NCBI GenBank assembly: GCA_002500745.1
Contig: DLST01000021.1
Location: 1 to 64,000, forward strand
Direction: 5' to 3'
Length of the DNA: 64,000 bases
DNA from: Sphingobacterium sp. UBA7855
GTDB lineage: Bacteria; Bacteroidota; Bacteroidia; Sphingobacteriales; Sphingobacteriaceae
The notes beneath the pieces are model-generated. The model had not been told where the DNA came from and ran no database searches. It saw nothing but the letters and a program-made list of their open reading frames with translations. Position numbers and translations under genes: made by a program. Below are positions 32,887 through 41,323 of the stretch, piece after piece (the first letter of the stretch is position 1; the number at the start of each line of letters is the position of its first letter).

Positions 32887-34659
32887 ATGGGGAGATTAAA
32901 CGGGGACATTGCTAATAGCCCGTCGATTGATTTTTTTAAATCAAATGTGTTAGGACAGCGTTCGGGACTCTTTGTCCTATTCTTTACTGAGATGTGGGAG
33001 CGTTTTTCATTCTACGGAATGCGCGTCCTTTTAATGCAGTTTTTAACTGCAGCTGTCATTCAAGGTAGTCCATTCTCGGGATGGTCCTGGACAGCTCAAC
33101 AAGCAGGGGCCCTTTATGGTACATATGCTATGATGCTCTACTTAACTCCCATTCTGGGGGGGATCATTGCAGATAAATATATCGGATCACGTAAAGCAGT
33201 TATCATTGGTTCAGCTGTGATGACGCTTGGGCATGCTGCTATGGCTTTTGATACCTCTATTATGTTTTTCCTCGGGTTGGTCTGTCTAGTTATCGGAACA
33301 GGCTTTTTCAAACCCAACATGCCCTCTATTCTTGGAGAAATGTATAAAGATCTGCCAGAGAAAAAAGATGGTGCTTATACTATTTTCTACATGGGAGTTA
33401 ATGCTGGGGCTTTCTTTGGCATGATGTTATGTGGATATATTGCTGAAACGTATGGTTGGCACTGGGGATTTGGATTGGCTGGTATCTTTATGCTTTTAGG
33501 AACATTGCAGTTCGTTTTCGCAAAACCGCTAATGGGCAATCTCGGTGTTTTGAATAAGTCTGTGGCTGAAGGGCAGAAAGTTGTTACGGAAGATACCGAT
33601 ACCAGAAATCCATTTACCCTGCGTGATTATGTATTGATAGCTGTAGTCTCTATTATTGGGTTCGTATACGCTTTTAATGATCCATTGTCTAAGAATGGTA
33701 TTGTGGACGTATTTTCGCGTTTGGATACCCCTTTTTTAAGAGGGCAGTATATCATGGTAATCGTAGCGTTGATTCTTTTTGTATATCTGATTGTTACTCG
33801 TATACTACGTTATGATAAAGTGGTTAGAGACCGTATGTTTGCCGTAGTACTACTAGCCTTTTTCCTTGTGTTCTTTTTCATGAGTTTCGAACAAGGAGCA
33901 ACTTCATTGGTTATTGTGGCAAGGGATAACATTGATCGAGTCCTTAGCGGAGCTGCGTTGACAACTTTTAATGTGGTGAATGGCTTGTTAACCATCGTCC
34001 CTCTCTCAATTATTACTTGGGTTCTGATCAAATTGGCAAAAGTAACCTGGAATAAAATCGCGATCTCCAATATCGTATTGTTCATTTGTTTTGGCTTGAT
34101 TTGGGGTGCTGCTATTTGGATGTTATATAAAGAATTTAACAAGGAGGCGTCAGAAATTAAAGTCTCTTGGTTTTCAATCCTAAACTCATTTTTTATTATT
34201 GCACTAGCTTCTACCGTATCCAAAATTTGGGAGTCCAAATACAATCCATCTGCGGCTTTTAAATATGGCTTTGGTCTGATCTTGGTTGCGATTGGATTTT
34301 TGATTATTGGATTAGGATCGATGGGAATAAGTCAAGGTACTAAAATCTCGATGGTTTTTTTGGTACTAACCTATTTGTTCCATACATTGGGTGAATTATT
34401 TATTTCGCCTGTAGGTCTATCTTATGTGTCGAAATTAGTGCCCGCGCGGATGCTTGCTTTTATGTTTGGAATCTGGTATTTGGCAATCGCCATTGCGCAG
34501 AAGGTTGCGGCCGTATTAGGAGGACAGGTAGAGACCATTCAAGAGGAACACTCATTGAGCTACTTTTTCTTCTTGTTTACGGCAATTCCAGCTTTGGCAG
34601 GCTTGCTAGTGATGCTGTTTAATCCTTTGATTAAACGATTGATGCACGGAATTAAATAA
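32887..34659 (+). CDS. POT-family peptide transporter, copy 3 (long form)
   Basis: 590 residues. TEMWERFSFYGMR (Glu35, Glu38, Arg39) and FYMGVNAGAFFG are the two POT signatures. The protein is about 60 residues longer than copies 1 and 2 because of an insertion at about 235-315, which carries two extra hydrophobic segments (YVLIAVVSIIGFVYAF and IMVIVALILFVYLIV) between the two halves. It ends RLMHGIK, like the KMMHGI ending of the other pair. Proton-coupled di/tripeptide uptake is the expected role. A terminator at 34669 separates it from copy 4. Confidence 0.94.
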   Translation: MGRLNGDIANSPSIDFFKSNVLGQRSGLFVLFFTEMWERFSFYGMRVLLMQFLTAAVIQGSPFSGWSWTAQQAGALYGTYAMMLYLTPILGGIIADKYIGSRKAVIIGSAVMTLGHAAMAFDTSIMFFLGLVCLVIGTGFFKPNMPSILGEMYKDLPEKKDGAYTIFYMGVNAGAFFGMMLCGYIAETYGWHWGFGLAGIFMLLGTLQFVFAKPLMGNLGVLNKSVAEGQKVVTEDTDTRNPFTLRDYVLIAVVSIIGFVYAFNDPLSKNGIVDVFSRLDTPFLRGQYIMVIVALILFVYLIVTRILRYDKVVRDRMFAVVLLAFFLVFFFMSFEQGATSLVIVARDNIDRVLSGAALTTFNVVNGLLTIVPLSIITWVLIKLAKVTWNKIAISNIVLFICFGLIWGAAIWMLYKEFNKEASEIKVSWFSILNSFFIIALASTVSKIWESKYNPSAAFKYGFGLILVAIGFLIIGLGSMGISQGTKISMVFLVLTYLFHTLGELFISPVGLSYVSKLVPARMLAFMFGIWYLAIAIAQKVAAVLGGQVETIQEEHSLSYFFFLFTAIPALAGLLVMLFNPLIKRLMHGIK

Positions 34660-34668
34660 TAAATATGT

Positions 34669-34696
34669 AAGCTTCTTCTATGAAAGAAGCTTTTTT
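34669..34696 (+). terminator. Terminator between POT copies 3 and 4
   Basis: AAGCTTCTT / AAGAAGCTT stem with a 6-nt loop and a T6 tail, 10 bp after the stop. The next POT starts 18 bp later, so copy 4 probably depends on read-through or on a promoter within copy 3. Confidence 0.8.
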
Positions 34697-34713
34697 GATT
34701 AATATAAATTAGT

Positions 34714-36201
34714 ATGGAGGTTAGTACAAGGGAGTCGCTAGAAGAGATTCGAAATTTTGAAGGAAAGTATCCTAAGCAATTATGGTATTTATTTACCATC
34801 GAGATGTGGGAGCGATTTTGTTTTTACGGCATGCGAGGTGTTTTGGTCATTTTTATGACAGATCAACTTGGATTGTTTGAGAAGGATGCCAATCTTAAAT
34901 ATGGTGCCATACAGGCTTTTATATACGCCTTTACGTTCATTGGCGGTATCTTTGCTGATAAGATTTTAGGGTTTAAAAAATCCCTTATCTTTGGCGGATT
35001 GATTATGGCAATCGGCAATCTTATCATAGCTTATAATCCACACGACCTTTTTTATTTTGGTATTACTTGTTCTATTATTGGTACGGGCTTCTTTAAGCCT
35101 AATATTTCCTCAATGGTAGGTGAGCTTTACAAAGAAGGTGATGTTCGTCGTGACGCTGGATATGGGATGTTTTACGCGGGAATTAATATTGGTGGATTGT
35201 TAGGTGGAGCACTGTGTATTTATTTAGGGAAAAATTATTCCTGGAACCTATGCTTTTTAGCCGCTGCCATTGTGATGATCATAGGATTAGTGACTTATTT
35301 TTTAATTCGGAGGTCTATTGCGCCGATAGGGAATTCTCCATTAGCACATCATTCAAGATCTTCTCGTACAATCAAGGAAAGTTTAGTCATTGCTGGGGCT
35401 ATCGTCATGTTGCCGATTATTTATGTACTAATTCACAATAGTAATTTTACGGACTATTTTATGTATGGAATCGGTTTTGCTGCAATCGCGTATTTGGGCT
35501 TTGAGTTGACGAAATTGAATAATAGTTACCGTAAGAAAGTGATTGCAGCATTGATCTTCATTATTATGTATTTAATTTTTAATACAATTTATGAACAAAG
35601 CGGCGGATCCCTTTCATTGTTTGCAAAGGATAATTTGGTGGACAACCTACTGTTTTTTAAAATAGACCCTAATATTATCAATAATAGTTCAAATTCCTTT
35701 TTCATTATTGTATTTAGCCCTTTGGTTGGTTTATTGTGGGTATGGCTTGCTAAAAAGAAACTAGAACCGAATACCATCATTAAATTTGGAATTGGATTTT
35801 TATTTCTGGCGTTAGGCTTTTTTCTTTTTTACTCTTTGCGATTTTTTGCAGATGAAGATGGTAAGTCATCTTTAAATCTATTCACTTTCACCTGGTTGAT
35901 TATCACCTTTGGTGAACTTTGTTTGGGGCCTATTGGAATGTCCATTATCACGAAGTTGTCTCCACAACGTCTGTTTGGTATGATGATGGGCATGTGGTTT
36001 TTGGCAAGTGCCTATGGACAGTTCTTCGCGGGTAAAATCGGCGCAGAAATGTCGGAAGCAAATACCGGAGGCACATTGTCGTCTAAACTATTGGCTTACA
36101 CAGATGGCTATAAAACGTTAGGAATATCTGCATTGATTGCTGGGGTGATATTAATTATCTTCTCTTCATTAGTGAAAAAGTTAATGCAGGAAGTACACTA
36201 A
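34714..36201 (+). CDS. POT-family peptide transporter, copy 4 (short form)
   Basis: 495 residues, the shortest and most divergent of the four. It has IEMWERFCFYGMRG (Glu30, Glu33, Arg34), GGIFADKILGFKKSL and FYAGINIGGLLGG. YEQSGGSLSLFAKDNL in the second half matches the FEQAGGS segment of the paralogues. Copies 1-3 carry HGI endings; this one ends KLMQEVH, suggesting it diverged earlier. Expected role is proton-coupled peptide uptake. It converges on the desaturase gene with a shared terminator between them. Confidence 0.94.
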   Translation: MEVSTRESLEEIRNFEGKYPKQLWYLFTIEMWERFCFYGMRGVLVIFMTDQLGLFEKDANLKYGAIQAFIYAFTFIGGIFADKILGFKKSLIFGGLIMAIGNLIIAYNPHDLFYFGITCSIIGTGFFKPNISSMVGELYKEGDVRRDAGYGMFYAGINIGGLLGGALCIYLGKNYSWNLCFLAAAIVMIIGLVTYFLIRRSIAPIGNSPLAHHSRSSRTIKESLVIAGAIVMLPIIYVLIHNSNFTDYFMYGIGFAAIAYLGFELTKLNNSYRKKVIAALIFIIMYLIFNTIYEQSGGSLSLFAKDNLVDNLLFFKIDPNIINNSSNSFFIIVFSPLVGLLWVWLAKKKLEPNTIIKFGIGFLFLALGFFLFYSLRFFADEDGKSSLNLFTFTWLIITFGELCLGPIGMSIITKLSPQRLFGMMMGMWFLASAYGQFFAGKIGAEMSEANTGGTLSSKLLAYTDGYKTLGISALIAGVILIIFSSLVKKLMQEVH

Positions 36202-36220
36202 TCCATAAAATTAGACATAA

Positions 36221-36254
36221 AAAAAAGCTTGATTATTTAAATCAAGCTTTTTTT
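36221..36254. terminator. Bidirectional terminator between POT copy 4 and the desaturase gene
   Basis: AAAAAAGCTTGATT / AATCAAGCTTTTTT stem with a short AT loop. A and T tracts on both sides let it serve both convergent genes. Confidence 0.88.
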
Positions 36255-36259
36255 TTATA

Positions 36260-37255
36260 TTATCCGTAAATCCATTTGAATTTATAATCTTTTTCCGGAA
36301 CCTTCATACGGTCTGCCAGTCTAATCAAACGATCGGGTAGTTTGAGGAGATAATCTCTCGCTTTTTCCCCTTTATCATTCAGTCCTGTTATCTGATCAAT
36401 GTTCCATTCTCTATTCAGCTCTTTTAAGATATCAACGTAGTCTAAAGCTGTATATACCCCCAAACGCTGTGCGGCGTCAGAGAAATGCGCAAACGCCTCT
36501 CCTTGAGGCTCGCCTGCTTCTCTTAAAAATTGGGCGGGCATAACTATTTTTTTACGCATCATGTCTTCAAATGCGATCATGACTTCACTTGGATCTACAG
36601 TAAATGCTTTTGAAATAAAAGACATGTAGGCTTTGGCATGACGAGCTTCATCAGAGGCGATGACACCACACATTTTTGCCAAAAGTTTATCACCACCTTT
36701 TTTGGAAAGGCCGGATACACGACGGTGGGAAACATTGGTTGCCAATTCCTGGAATGAAGTATAAATAAAATTCCGGTATGGATCAGCACCAGTACCGATA
36801 TCAAAACCATCTTGAATAAGGTATTGGGTAGACATTTCAAATTGGCGCATGTCTATTCTACCTGACAAATAAAGGTATTTGTTCAAAAGATCACCATGAC
36901 GGTTTTCTTCAGCTGTCCAAGCGCGTACCCATTTCATCCATCCTCCCTGCTCGTTTTTGTCGACGTCTTCTACCATAGTCAACCAGGATTCATAAGTCGG
37001 AAGAGCCTCCTCGGTGATGGTGTCTCCGACTAATACAGCGACCAAATCATAAGAGAGTTCCTTTGCACTTTCCTGCAACTCTCTTACTTCCTCAAAAAAA
37101 GTATCCCTAGAAGAATCGGGAAGAAAATCGGCAGGTTGCCACATTTCTTCAACAGGCTTCAGGTATTCGCTCATCTCATTGAGCATGAACGGTTCCAAAT
37201 AGGCCATCACTTCTTTACGTGAGCCTTCTGGTAAATTTAGAGGTAATTCTTGCAT
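36260..37255 (-). CDS. Acyl-ACP desaturase (ferritin-like di-iron)
   Basis: 331 residues. The two di-iron motifs of soluble stearoyl-ACP desaturases are present, EENRH (116-120) and DEARH (202-206), spaced as in the plant enzyme. These enzymes put a cis double bond into acyl chains bound to ACP in the cytoplasm with O2 and ferredoxin. This gives the cell an oxygen-dependent route to unsaturated fatty acids. It is a single gene with its own terminator; a TACCTTTG -7-like box is at 37263-37270 on the minus strand without a clear TTTG partner. Confidence 0.95.
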   Translation of the reverse strand: MQELPLNLPEGSRKEVMAYLEPFMLNEMSEYLKPVEEMWQPADFLPDSSRDTFFEEVRELQESAKELSYDLVAVLVGDTITEEALPTYESWLTMVEDVDKNEQGGWMKWVRAWTAEENRHGDLLNKYLYLSGRIDMRQFEMSTQYLIQDGFDIGTGADPYRNFIYTSFQELATNVSHRRVSGLSKKGGDKLLAKMCGVIASDEARHAKAYMSFISKAFTVDPSEVMIAFEDMMRKKIVMPAQFLREAGEPQGEAFAHFSDAAQRLGVYTALDYVDILKELNREWNIDQITGLNDKGEKARDYLLKLPDRLIRLADRMKVPEKDYKFKWIYG

Positions 37256-37440
37256 ATTATTACAAAGGTACTAAATAGCATCTATAATTTATAAAAGCTA
37301 ACTATAATTGTTAAAACGGCAAATTTGCTCTTTTATTCGATAGCGTACCTAGAATGCTTTCGATAATGACATAAAAAATAGATTGACCATCCTGTATTCT
37401 ATAAAATACTATTAACTTTGTATAAATTATTTAGACAAAG

Positions 37441-38664
37441 TTGGAAAGATTTAATATAGATAAAATACGTGCTGATTTTCCCATTCTCAAAAGAGAGGTA
37501 AACGGTAAGCCATTGGTTTATTTGGATAATGGCGCAACAACACAGAAACCAAGTGCTGTTATCGATTCGATTGTTCGCTATTATACGGATATGAATAGTA
37601 ATGTGCACCGCGGTGTGCATTATCTCAGTCAGATATCAACGGACGCTTTTGAAATAACTCGAAAAAAAGTTCAAGCTTTTATTCATGCAGCAGAGGACAG
37701 GGAGATTATTATCACTAAAGGGACCACAGATGGTATTAATCTAATTGCTACTTGTTATGGCAGAGCTTTTATCCAAGCTGGTGATGAGATTATTATTTCA
37801 GCAATGGAGCACCACTCTAATATTGTGCCTTGGCAGATGCTTTGTGACGAAAAGGGCTGTAAAATCCGAGTGATTCCAATGAATGACAAGGGTGAGCTCG
37901 ATATGGTTGCATACGAGAACTTGTTAAATGAGAAAACCAAACTAGTTGCAGTGACCTATGTTTCAAATGCGCTAGGGACAATCAATCCAGTGGGTCAGAT
38001 TATTTCAATGGCCCATCAGTACGGAGCTGTCGTGTTGGTTGATGCAGCTCAAGCCGTCCAACATTTAAAAATTGATGTTCAGAATCTTGATGTTGATTTT
38101 TTGGTGTTTTCAGGCCATAAAATGTATGGACCTACAGGAGTGGGGGTGCTATACGGTAAAGAAGATTTATTAAACGCAATGCCGCCTTATCAAGGTGGCG
38201 GAGATATGATTAAAGAGGTCACCTTTGAAAAAACGACGTATAATGAATTGCCTTTTAAATTTGAGGCCGGTACACCTAACATTGAAGCTGGTATCTGTTT
38301 AAATGAGGCAATAGATTATATCAATTCAATTGGTCTAGAAAGTATTGAAGCCTATGAACTTGAATTATTGCAATACGCCACAGAGAAGCTATCTGAAGTT
38401 TCGGGGATACGGTTTATAGGTACAGCCGAGCATAAGTGTTCTGTGATATCCTTTGTAATAGAAGGTACACATCCTTATGATGTCGGGGTTATCTTAGATA
38501 AGCTCGGAATAGCTGTCCGTACTGGGCACCACTGTGCGCAACCTGTCATGGACCGGTTTGGAATACCGGGGACTATCCGTGCTTCTTTAGCCGTTTATAA
38601 TACAAAGGAGGAAATAGATGTTTTGGTTGCGGGAATTCAGCGCGCGGTCAATATGTTGATTTAA
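37441..38664 (+). CDS. sufS: Cysteine desulfurase SufS (TTG start)
   Basis: 407 residues. The PLP lysine is Lys227 in FSGHKMYGPTG, and the persulfide Cys365 lies in RTGHHCAQP, the short-loop form typical of group II desulfurases. AMEHHSNIVPW is also diagnostic. It takes sulfur from cysteine for Fe-S cluster assembly and hands it to SufE. The start must be the TTG at 37441: an in-frame TAG lies two codons upstream, and the next ATG is at codon 51, beyond the conserved MERFNIDKIRADFPIL-type N terminus. TAACTTTG at 37423-37430 would place the transcript start only a few bases ahead of the TTG. The usual sufBCD genes are not adjacent. Confidence 0.95.
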   Translation: MERFNIDKIRADFPILKREVNGKPLVYLDNGATTQKPSAVIDSIVRYYTDMNSNVHRGVHYLSQISTDAFEITRKKVQAFIHAAEDREIIITKGTTDGINLIATCYGRAFIQAGDEIIISAMEHHSNIVPWQMLCDEKGCKIRVIPMNDKGELDMVAYENLLNEKTKLVAVTYVSNALGTINPVGQIISMAHQYGAVVLVDAAQAVQHLKIDVQNLDVDFLVFSGHKMYGPTGVGVLYGKEDLLNAMPPYQGGGDMIKEVTFEKTTYNELPFKFEAGTPNIEAGICLNEAIDYINSIGLESIEAYELELLQYATEKLSEVSGIRFIGTAEHKCSVISFVIEGTHPYDVGVILDKLGIAVRTGHHCAQPVMDRFGIPGTIRASLAVYNTKEEIDVLVAGIQRAVNMLI

Positions 38665-38677
38665 TATAAAAATAAGT

Positions 38678-39097
38678 ATGACCATTAATGAAATACAGGA
38701 TGAATTGATTGAGGATTTTGCTTTTTTCACAGATTGGATGGAAAAATACGAATATATCATCCAGCTCGGAAAAGAGGTGCCTTTAATTGATGAACGATAT
38801 AAAACAGATGAATATATCATCAAAGGATGTCAATCCAAAGTTTGGCTTTTTCCAGAGATAAAAGATGGAAAGGTATATTTTAAAGCGGATAGCGATGCTA
38901 TTATCACCAAAGGGCTGGTGAGTTTAATGGTCAAAGTGCTATCTGGACACACTGCTAAAGAAATCGTTGATGCTGATTTATATTTTGTTGACCAAATAGG
39001 ATTGAAAGAACATTTGTCACCTACAAGAGCAAATGGACTGTTATCTATGATTAAGCAAATGAAATTATACGCATTGGCTTTGCAGGCAAAAGCATAG
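38678..39097 (+). CDS. sufE: Sulfur acceptor protein SufE
   Basis: 139 residues. The sulfur-accepting Cys51 is in IIKGCQSKVW, and ADSDAIITKGLVSLM and LSPTRANGLLSM are typical of the family. SufE receives the persulfide from SufS and passes it to SufB. It lies 13 bp after sufS and ends in a terminator, so sufS-sufE form a two-gene operon split from the rest of the suf genes. Confidence 0.95.
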   Translation: MTINEIQDELIEDFAFFTDWMEKYEYIIQLGKEVPLIDERYKTDEYIIKGCQSKVWLFPEIKDGKVYFKADSDAIITKGLVSLMVKVLSGHTAKEIVDADLYFVDQIGLKEHLSPTRANGLLSMIKQMKLYALALQAKA

Positions 39098-39120
39098 AAA
39101 GGGGAGAGTATCCCCTTTTT
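39098..39120 (+). terminator. Terminator of sufS-sufE
   Basis: AAAGGGGA / TCCCCTTT stem directly after the sufE stop, followed by a T6 tail. Confidence 0.85.
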
Positions 39121-39319
39121 TATTGTTTAAAAACTCGTATTATTGTACCCGGCCAATTGTTGTATCCTAAATAAATGTTCCCAGTAACAGACCACTATCC
39201 TTGCTGATAATCATTTGAACTTGCAATCTTACCATAGCGCAGTATAAAGAAAATGCGTTCCACACGCAAAGAAATGCCCCCTAATGGCGTAAAGTTTTTG
39301 TATTGAAAATTCTAATAAA

Positions 39320-39493
39320 TCATGTGCACCTCCGACGATTACAGTTTCTGATGCCATAGCCCACTGCGGCAAATTTAAGCTCATCTAACAATATGGAGCT
39401 GACTGTTGATCTTTTACCTTCTAAGTTATGAGATATGTTAATATGACCTTTTAAATCGATACCGAGCACGCGTCCTGAGCGGAATCGGAATCC
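39320..39493 (-). pseudogene. Possible gene remnant (57 open codons, no start)
   Basis: The frame has no start codon after the upstream TGA and reads with protein-like composition, including GRVLGIDLKGHINISHNLEG and then SSILLDELKFAAVGYG. The alternation of residues hints at beta strands. I cannot name a family. It may be the last surviving piece of a lost gene or chance. Confidence 0.3.
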
Positions 39494-39600
39494 TCAAAAT
39501 TCTATTTAATCCATTAAAATGATTATAAGAAGATAAATAATAAAATCTATGTATTCTAATGCCAACTTTTACCTAACCACAATTTTAAATTAATTTTTAG

Positions 39601-39687
39601 ACAGTGCTTGCCCATTGATTGTTCGGTATCAATTGAGGGATCAGTGAGTAAGCACTGGACGAGCACTGAACAAGCAATGCTGAAAGC
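39601..39687. repeat. Degenerate 11-bp tandem repeat with inverted copies
   Basis: Three 11-bp units follow one another: AGTGAGTAAGC (39643-39653), ACTGGACGAGC (39654-39664), ACTGAACAAGC (39665-39675), and a decayed fourth. The segment 39601-39624 carries the same unit in inverse orientation (CATTGATTGTTC against GAACAAGCAATG, 11 of 12 pair). The arrangement can fold into a long imperfect hairpin. I recall similar AGCAAGCACTGA-like repeats from intergenic DNA of Sphingobacteriaceae, but cannot cite a description. Confidence 0.65.
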
Positions 39688-39837
39688 TAAATTGTTCCCC
39701 ATTTGGTTATGGTTTTCTAAAACTAAGAATTTAAGAAAAAATGAAGGGTCTACACCTACCTAACAAAAAAAGATCGATGTTTTCGCAGCATGTATTGAGA
39801 CAAAGATAGAATAGGACAGAGTATCTTTTTTAAAGCA

Positions 39838-39867
39838 AAAAAAGCTAATCATTTGATTAGCTTTTTT
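39838..39867 (-). terminator. Terminator of tRNA-Lys
   Basis: GCTAATC / GATTAGC stem with A6 and T7 flanks, 4 bases 3' of the tRNA on the minus strand. Confidence 0.85.
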
Positions 39868-39870
39868 TAG

Positions 39871-39943
39871 TGATCCCGCTGGGATTCGAACCCAGGACCC
39901 ATACATTAAAAGTGTATTGCTCTACCAGCTGAGCTACGGAATC
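39871..39943 (-). tRNA. tRNA-Lys(TTT)
   Basis: 73 nt. Acceptor GATTCCG / CGGGATC with one U-G wobble at pair 4, discriminator A, D arm GCTCAGCTGGTAGAGC, anticodon loop with TTT in CACTTTTAATG, T arm CTGGGTTCGAATCCCAG. CCA is not encoded. Confidence 0.96.
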
Positions 39944-39965
39944 CTTTCTGTTTTTGAAAGTGATG

Positions 39966-39996
39966 CAAAGGTAGGAAAATAAATTCCTTGTGCCAA
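39966..39996 (-). promoter_or_regulatory. Promoter of tRNA-Lys
   Basis: Minus strand TTGG (39993-39996), 19-bp spacer, TACCTTTG (39966-39973). The tRNA begins 22 bases after the -7 box. Confidence 0.8.
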
Positions 39997-40158
39997 TTTT
40001 TTTTACCTTTTTTTTTGAAATTACGATAACTGTTTAAAAATTAAAGAATTAATTTTTATTCATTATGTCAGTTTAAGAATTAGCAGAAATAGTTGATCGA
40101 TGTGAAGCTTATTCTATATTTGAAAATGCTCGTTTTATTGGGGAGCATAATCAAAAAA

Positions 40159-40183
40159 AAAAGTCAGTGGTTAGCTGACTTTA
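40159..40183 (-). terminator. Terminator of accA
   Basis: AAAGTCAG / CTGACTTT stem with a 7-nt loop. On the minus strand it is followed by a T10 run; 27 bp beyond the accA stop. Confidence 0.88.
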
Positions 40184-40209
40184 TATGATTAGAGGAGTGT
40201 TGACAGATG

Positions 40210-41163
40210 TTATTCGGTCACAACGCCCATTTTACTAAACTTGTCGATTCTTTCGGAAACTAATGTATCGCTATCTTTAACCGTTAATTCGGTAAGATCT
40301 TTTAGCAATTGATTTTTTAGGTTAGCAGCAGCTGCGGCTGGATCTTGGTGAGCACCACCTAGAGGTTCGGGAATAATACCATCGATCAATCCATTGCCAA
40401 GCATATCTCTAGATGTCAGTTTTAAAGCCTCAGCAGCTTTTTCTTTATGATCCCAGCTTCTCCAGAGGATAGAAGAGCAGGACTCTGGGGAAATGACCGA
40501 ATACCACGTATGTTCCATCATGTAGACTCTGTTTCCAACACCAATGCCCAAAGCTCCACCTGAAGCTCCTTCGCCAATAACAACACATATAATTGGCACT
40601 TTCAATACAGCCATTTCCATTAGGTTACGTGCGATCGCTTCTCCTTGTCCGCGTTCTTCAGCTTCCAATCCTGGATAGGCTCCCATCGTATCAATTAATG
40701 TGATAACGGGTTTATTGAACTTTTCAGCCATTTTCATCAAACGCAATGCCTTACGGTAGCCTTCAGGATTGGCCATTCCAAAATTGTGGTATTGACGCTC
40801 TTTTGTATTCTTGCCTTTTTGATGGCCAATGATCATAACCGCATTACCGTCTATTGAGGCCATCCCCCCGACAATCGCTTTATCGTCTTTAACATTCCTG
40901 TCACCATGCAATTCGATGAATTCATCACATATAGCTTCTATGTAATCATAAGTCTGCGGGCGATCAGGGTGGCGTGACATCTGTACATTTTGCCATCCGG
41001 TTAAATTGCCGTATATATCTTTCTCGGTCGAAGCAAGCTTTTCCTCCAGTTCACGAACCGTTGCGCTCATGTCAACTTGAGTCTTTTCGGCAACTTGAGT
41101 TACCTTCTCAATTTGCAATTGCAAGTCCGCAATTGGCTTTTCAAAATCAAACGTGGTTTTCAT
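40210..41163 (-). CDS. accA: Acetyl-CoA carboxylase, carboxyltransferase subunit alpha
   Basis: 317 residues, the family length. The N-terminal helix region (about 1-70) is followed by the crotonase-like carboxyltransferase core: [66 protein letters not shown] and [12 protein letters not shown]. AccA with AccD moves CO2 from biotin to acetyl-CoA, giving malonyl-CoA for fatty-acid synthesis. It is a single gene; accD, accB and accC are not in the window. Confidence 0.97.
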   Translation of the reverse strand: MKTTFDFEKPIADLQLQIEKVTQVAEKTQVDMSATVRELEEKLASTEKDIYGNLTGWQNVQMSRHPDRPQTYDYIEAICDEFIELHGDRNVKDDKAIVGGMASIDGNAVMIIGHQKGKNTKERQYHNFGMANPEGYRKALRLMKMAEKFNKPVITLIDTMGAYPGLEAEERGQGEAIARNLMEMAVLKVPIICVVIGEGASGGALGIGVGNRVYMMEHTWYSVISPESCSSILWRSWDHKEKAAEALKLTSRDMLGNGLIDGIIPEPLGGAHQDPAAAAANLKNQLLKDLTELTVKDSDTLVSERIDKFSKMGVVTE

Positions 41164-41323
41164 ATATCTATTTTATGAAAATATTCAGGGGGCTAATTTA
41201 GCGCATTTTTTCTGAAATTAAAATTAGCTAGGATAATATCATTGGAATTCCTTTGTTACATTTGCGTTATAAACGTAGTGGTGGCTTAGTTTTTGATTGT
41301 AGCCCTGTGAAAAATGTTGACTT

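Larger units (their letters stand above)
39121..39837. other. Gene-poor 717-bp region with possible remnants
   Basis: No intact gene. It holds a minus-strand open stretch that reads like the end of a protein (39320-39493), an 11-bp repeat with inverted copies (39601-39687), and otherwise AT-rich sequence with many stops in all frames. Its base composition is more mixed than the surrounding intergenic DNA, which suits a decayed gene. Confidence 0.5.

Noticed and set aside
33810..34244. 144-residue minus-strand frame within POT copy 3
   Set aside because: Shadow of a membrane-protein gene; reverse-complement frames of hydrophobic codons are often open.
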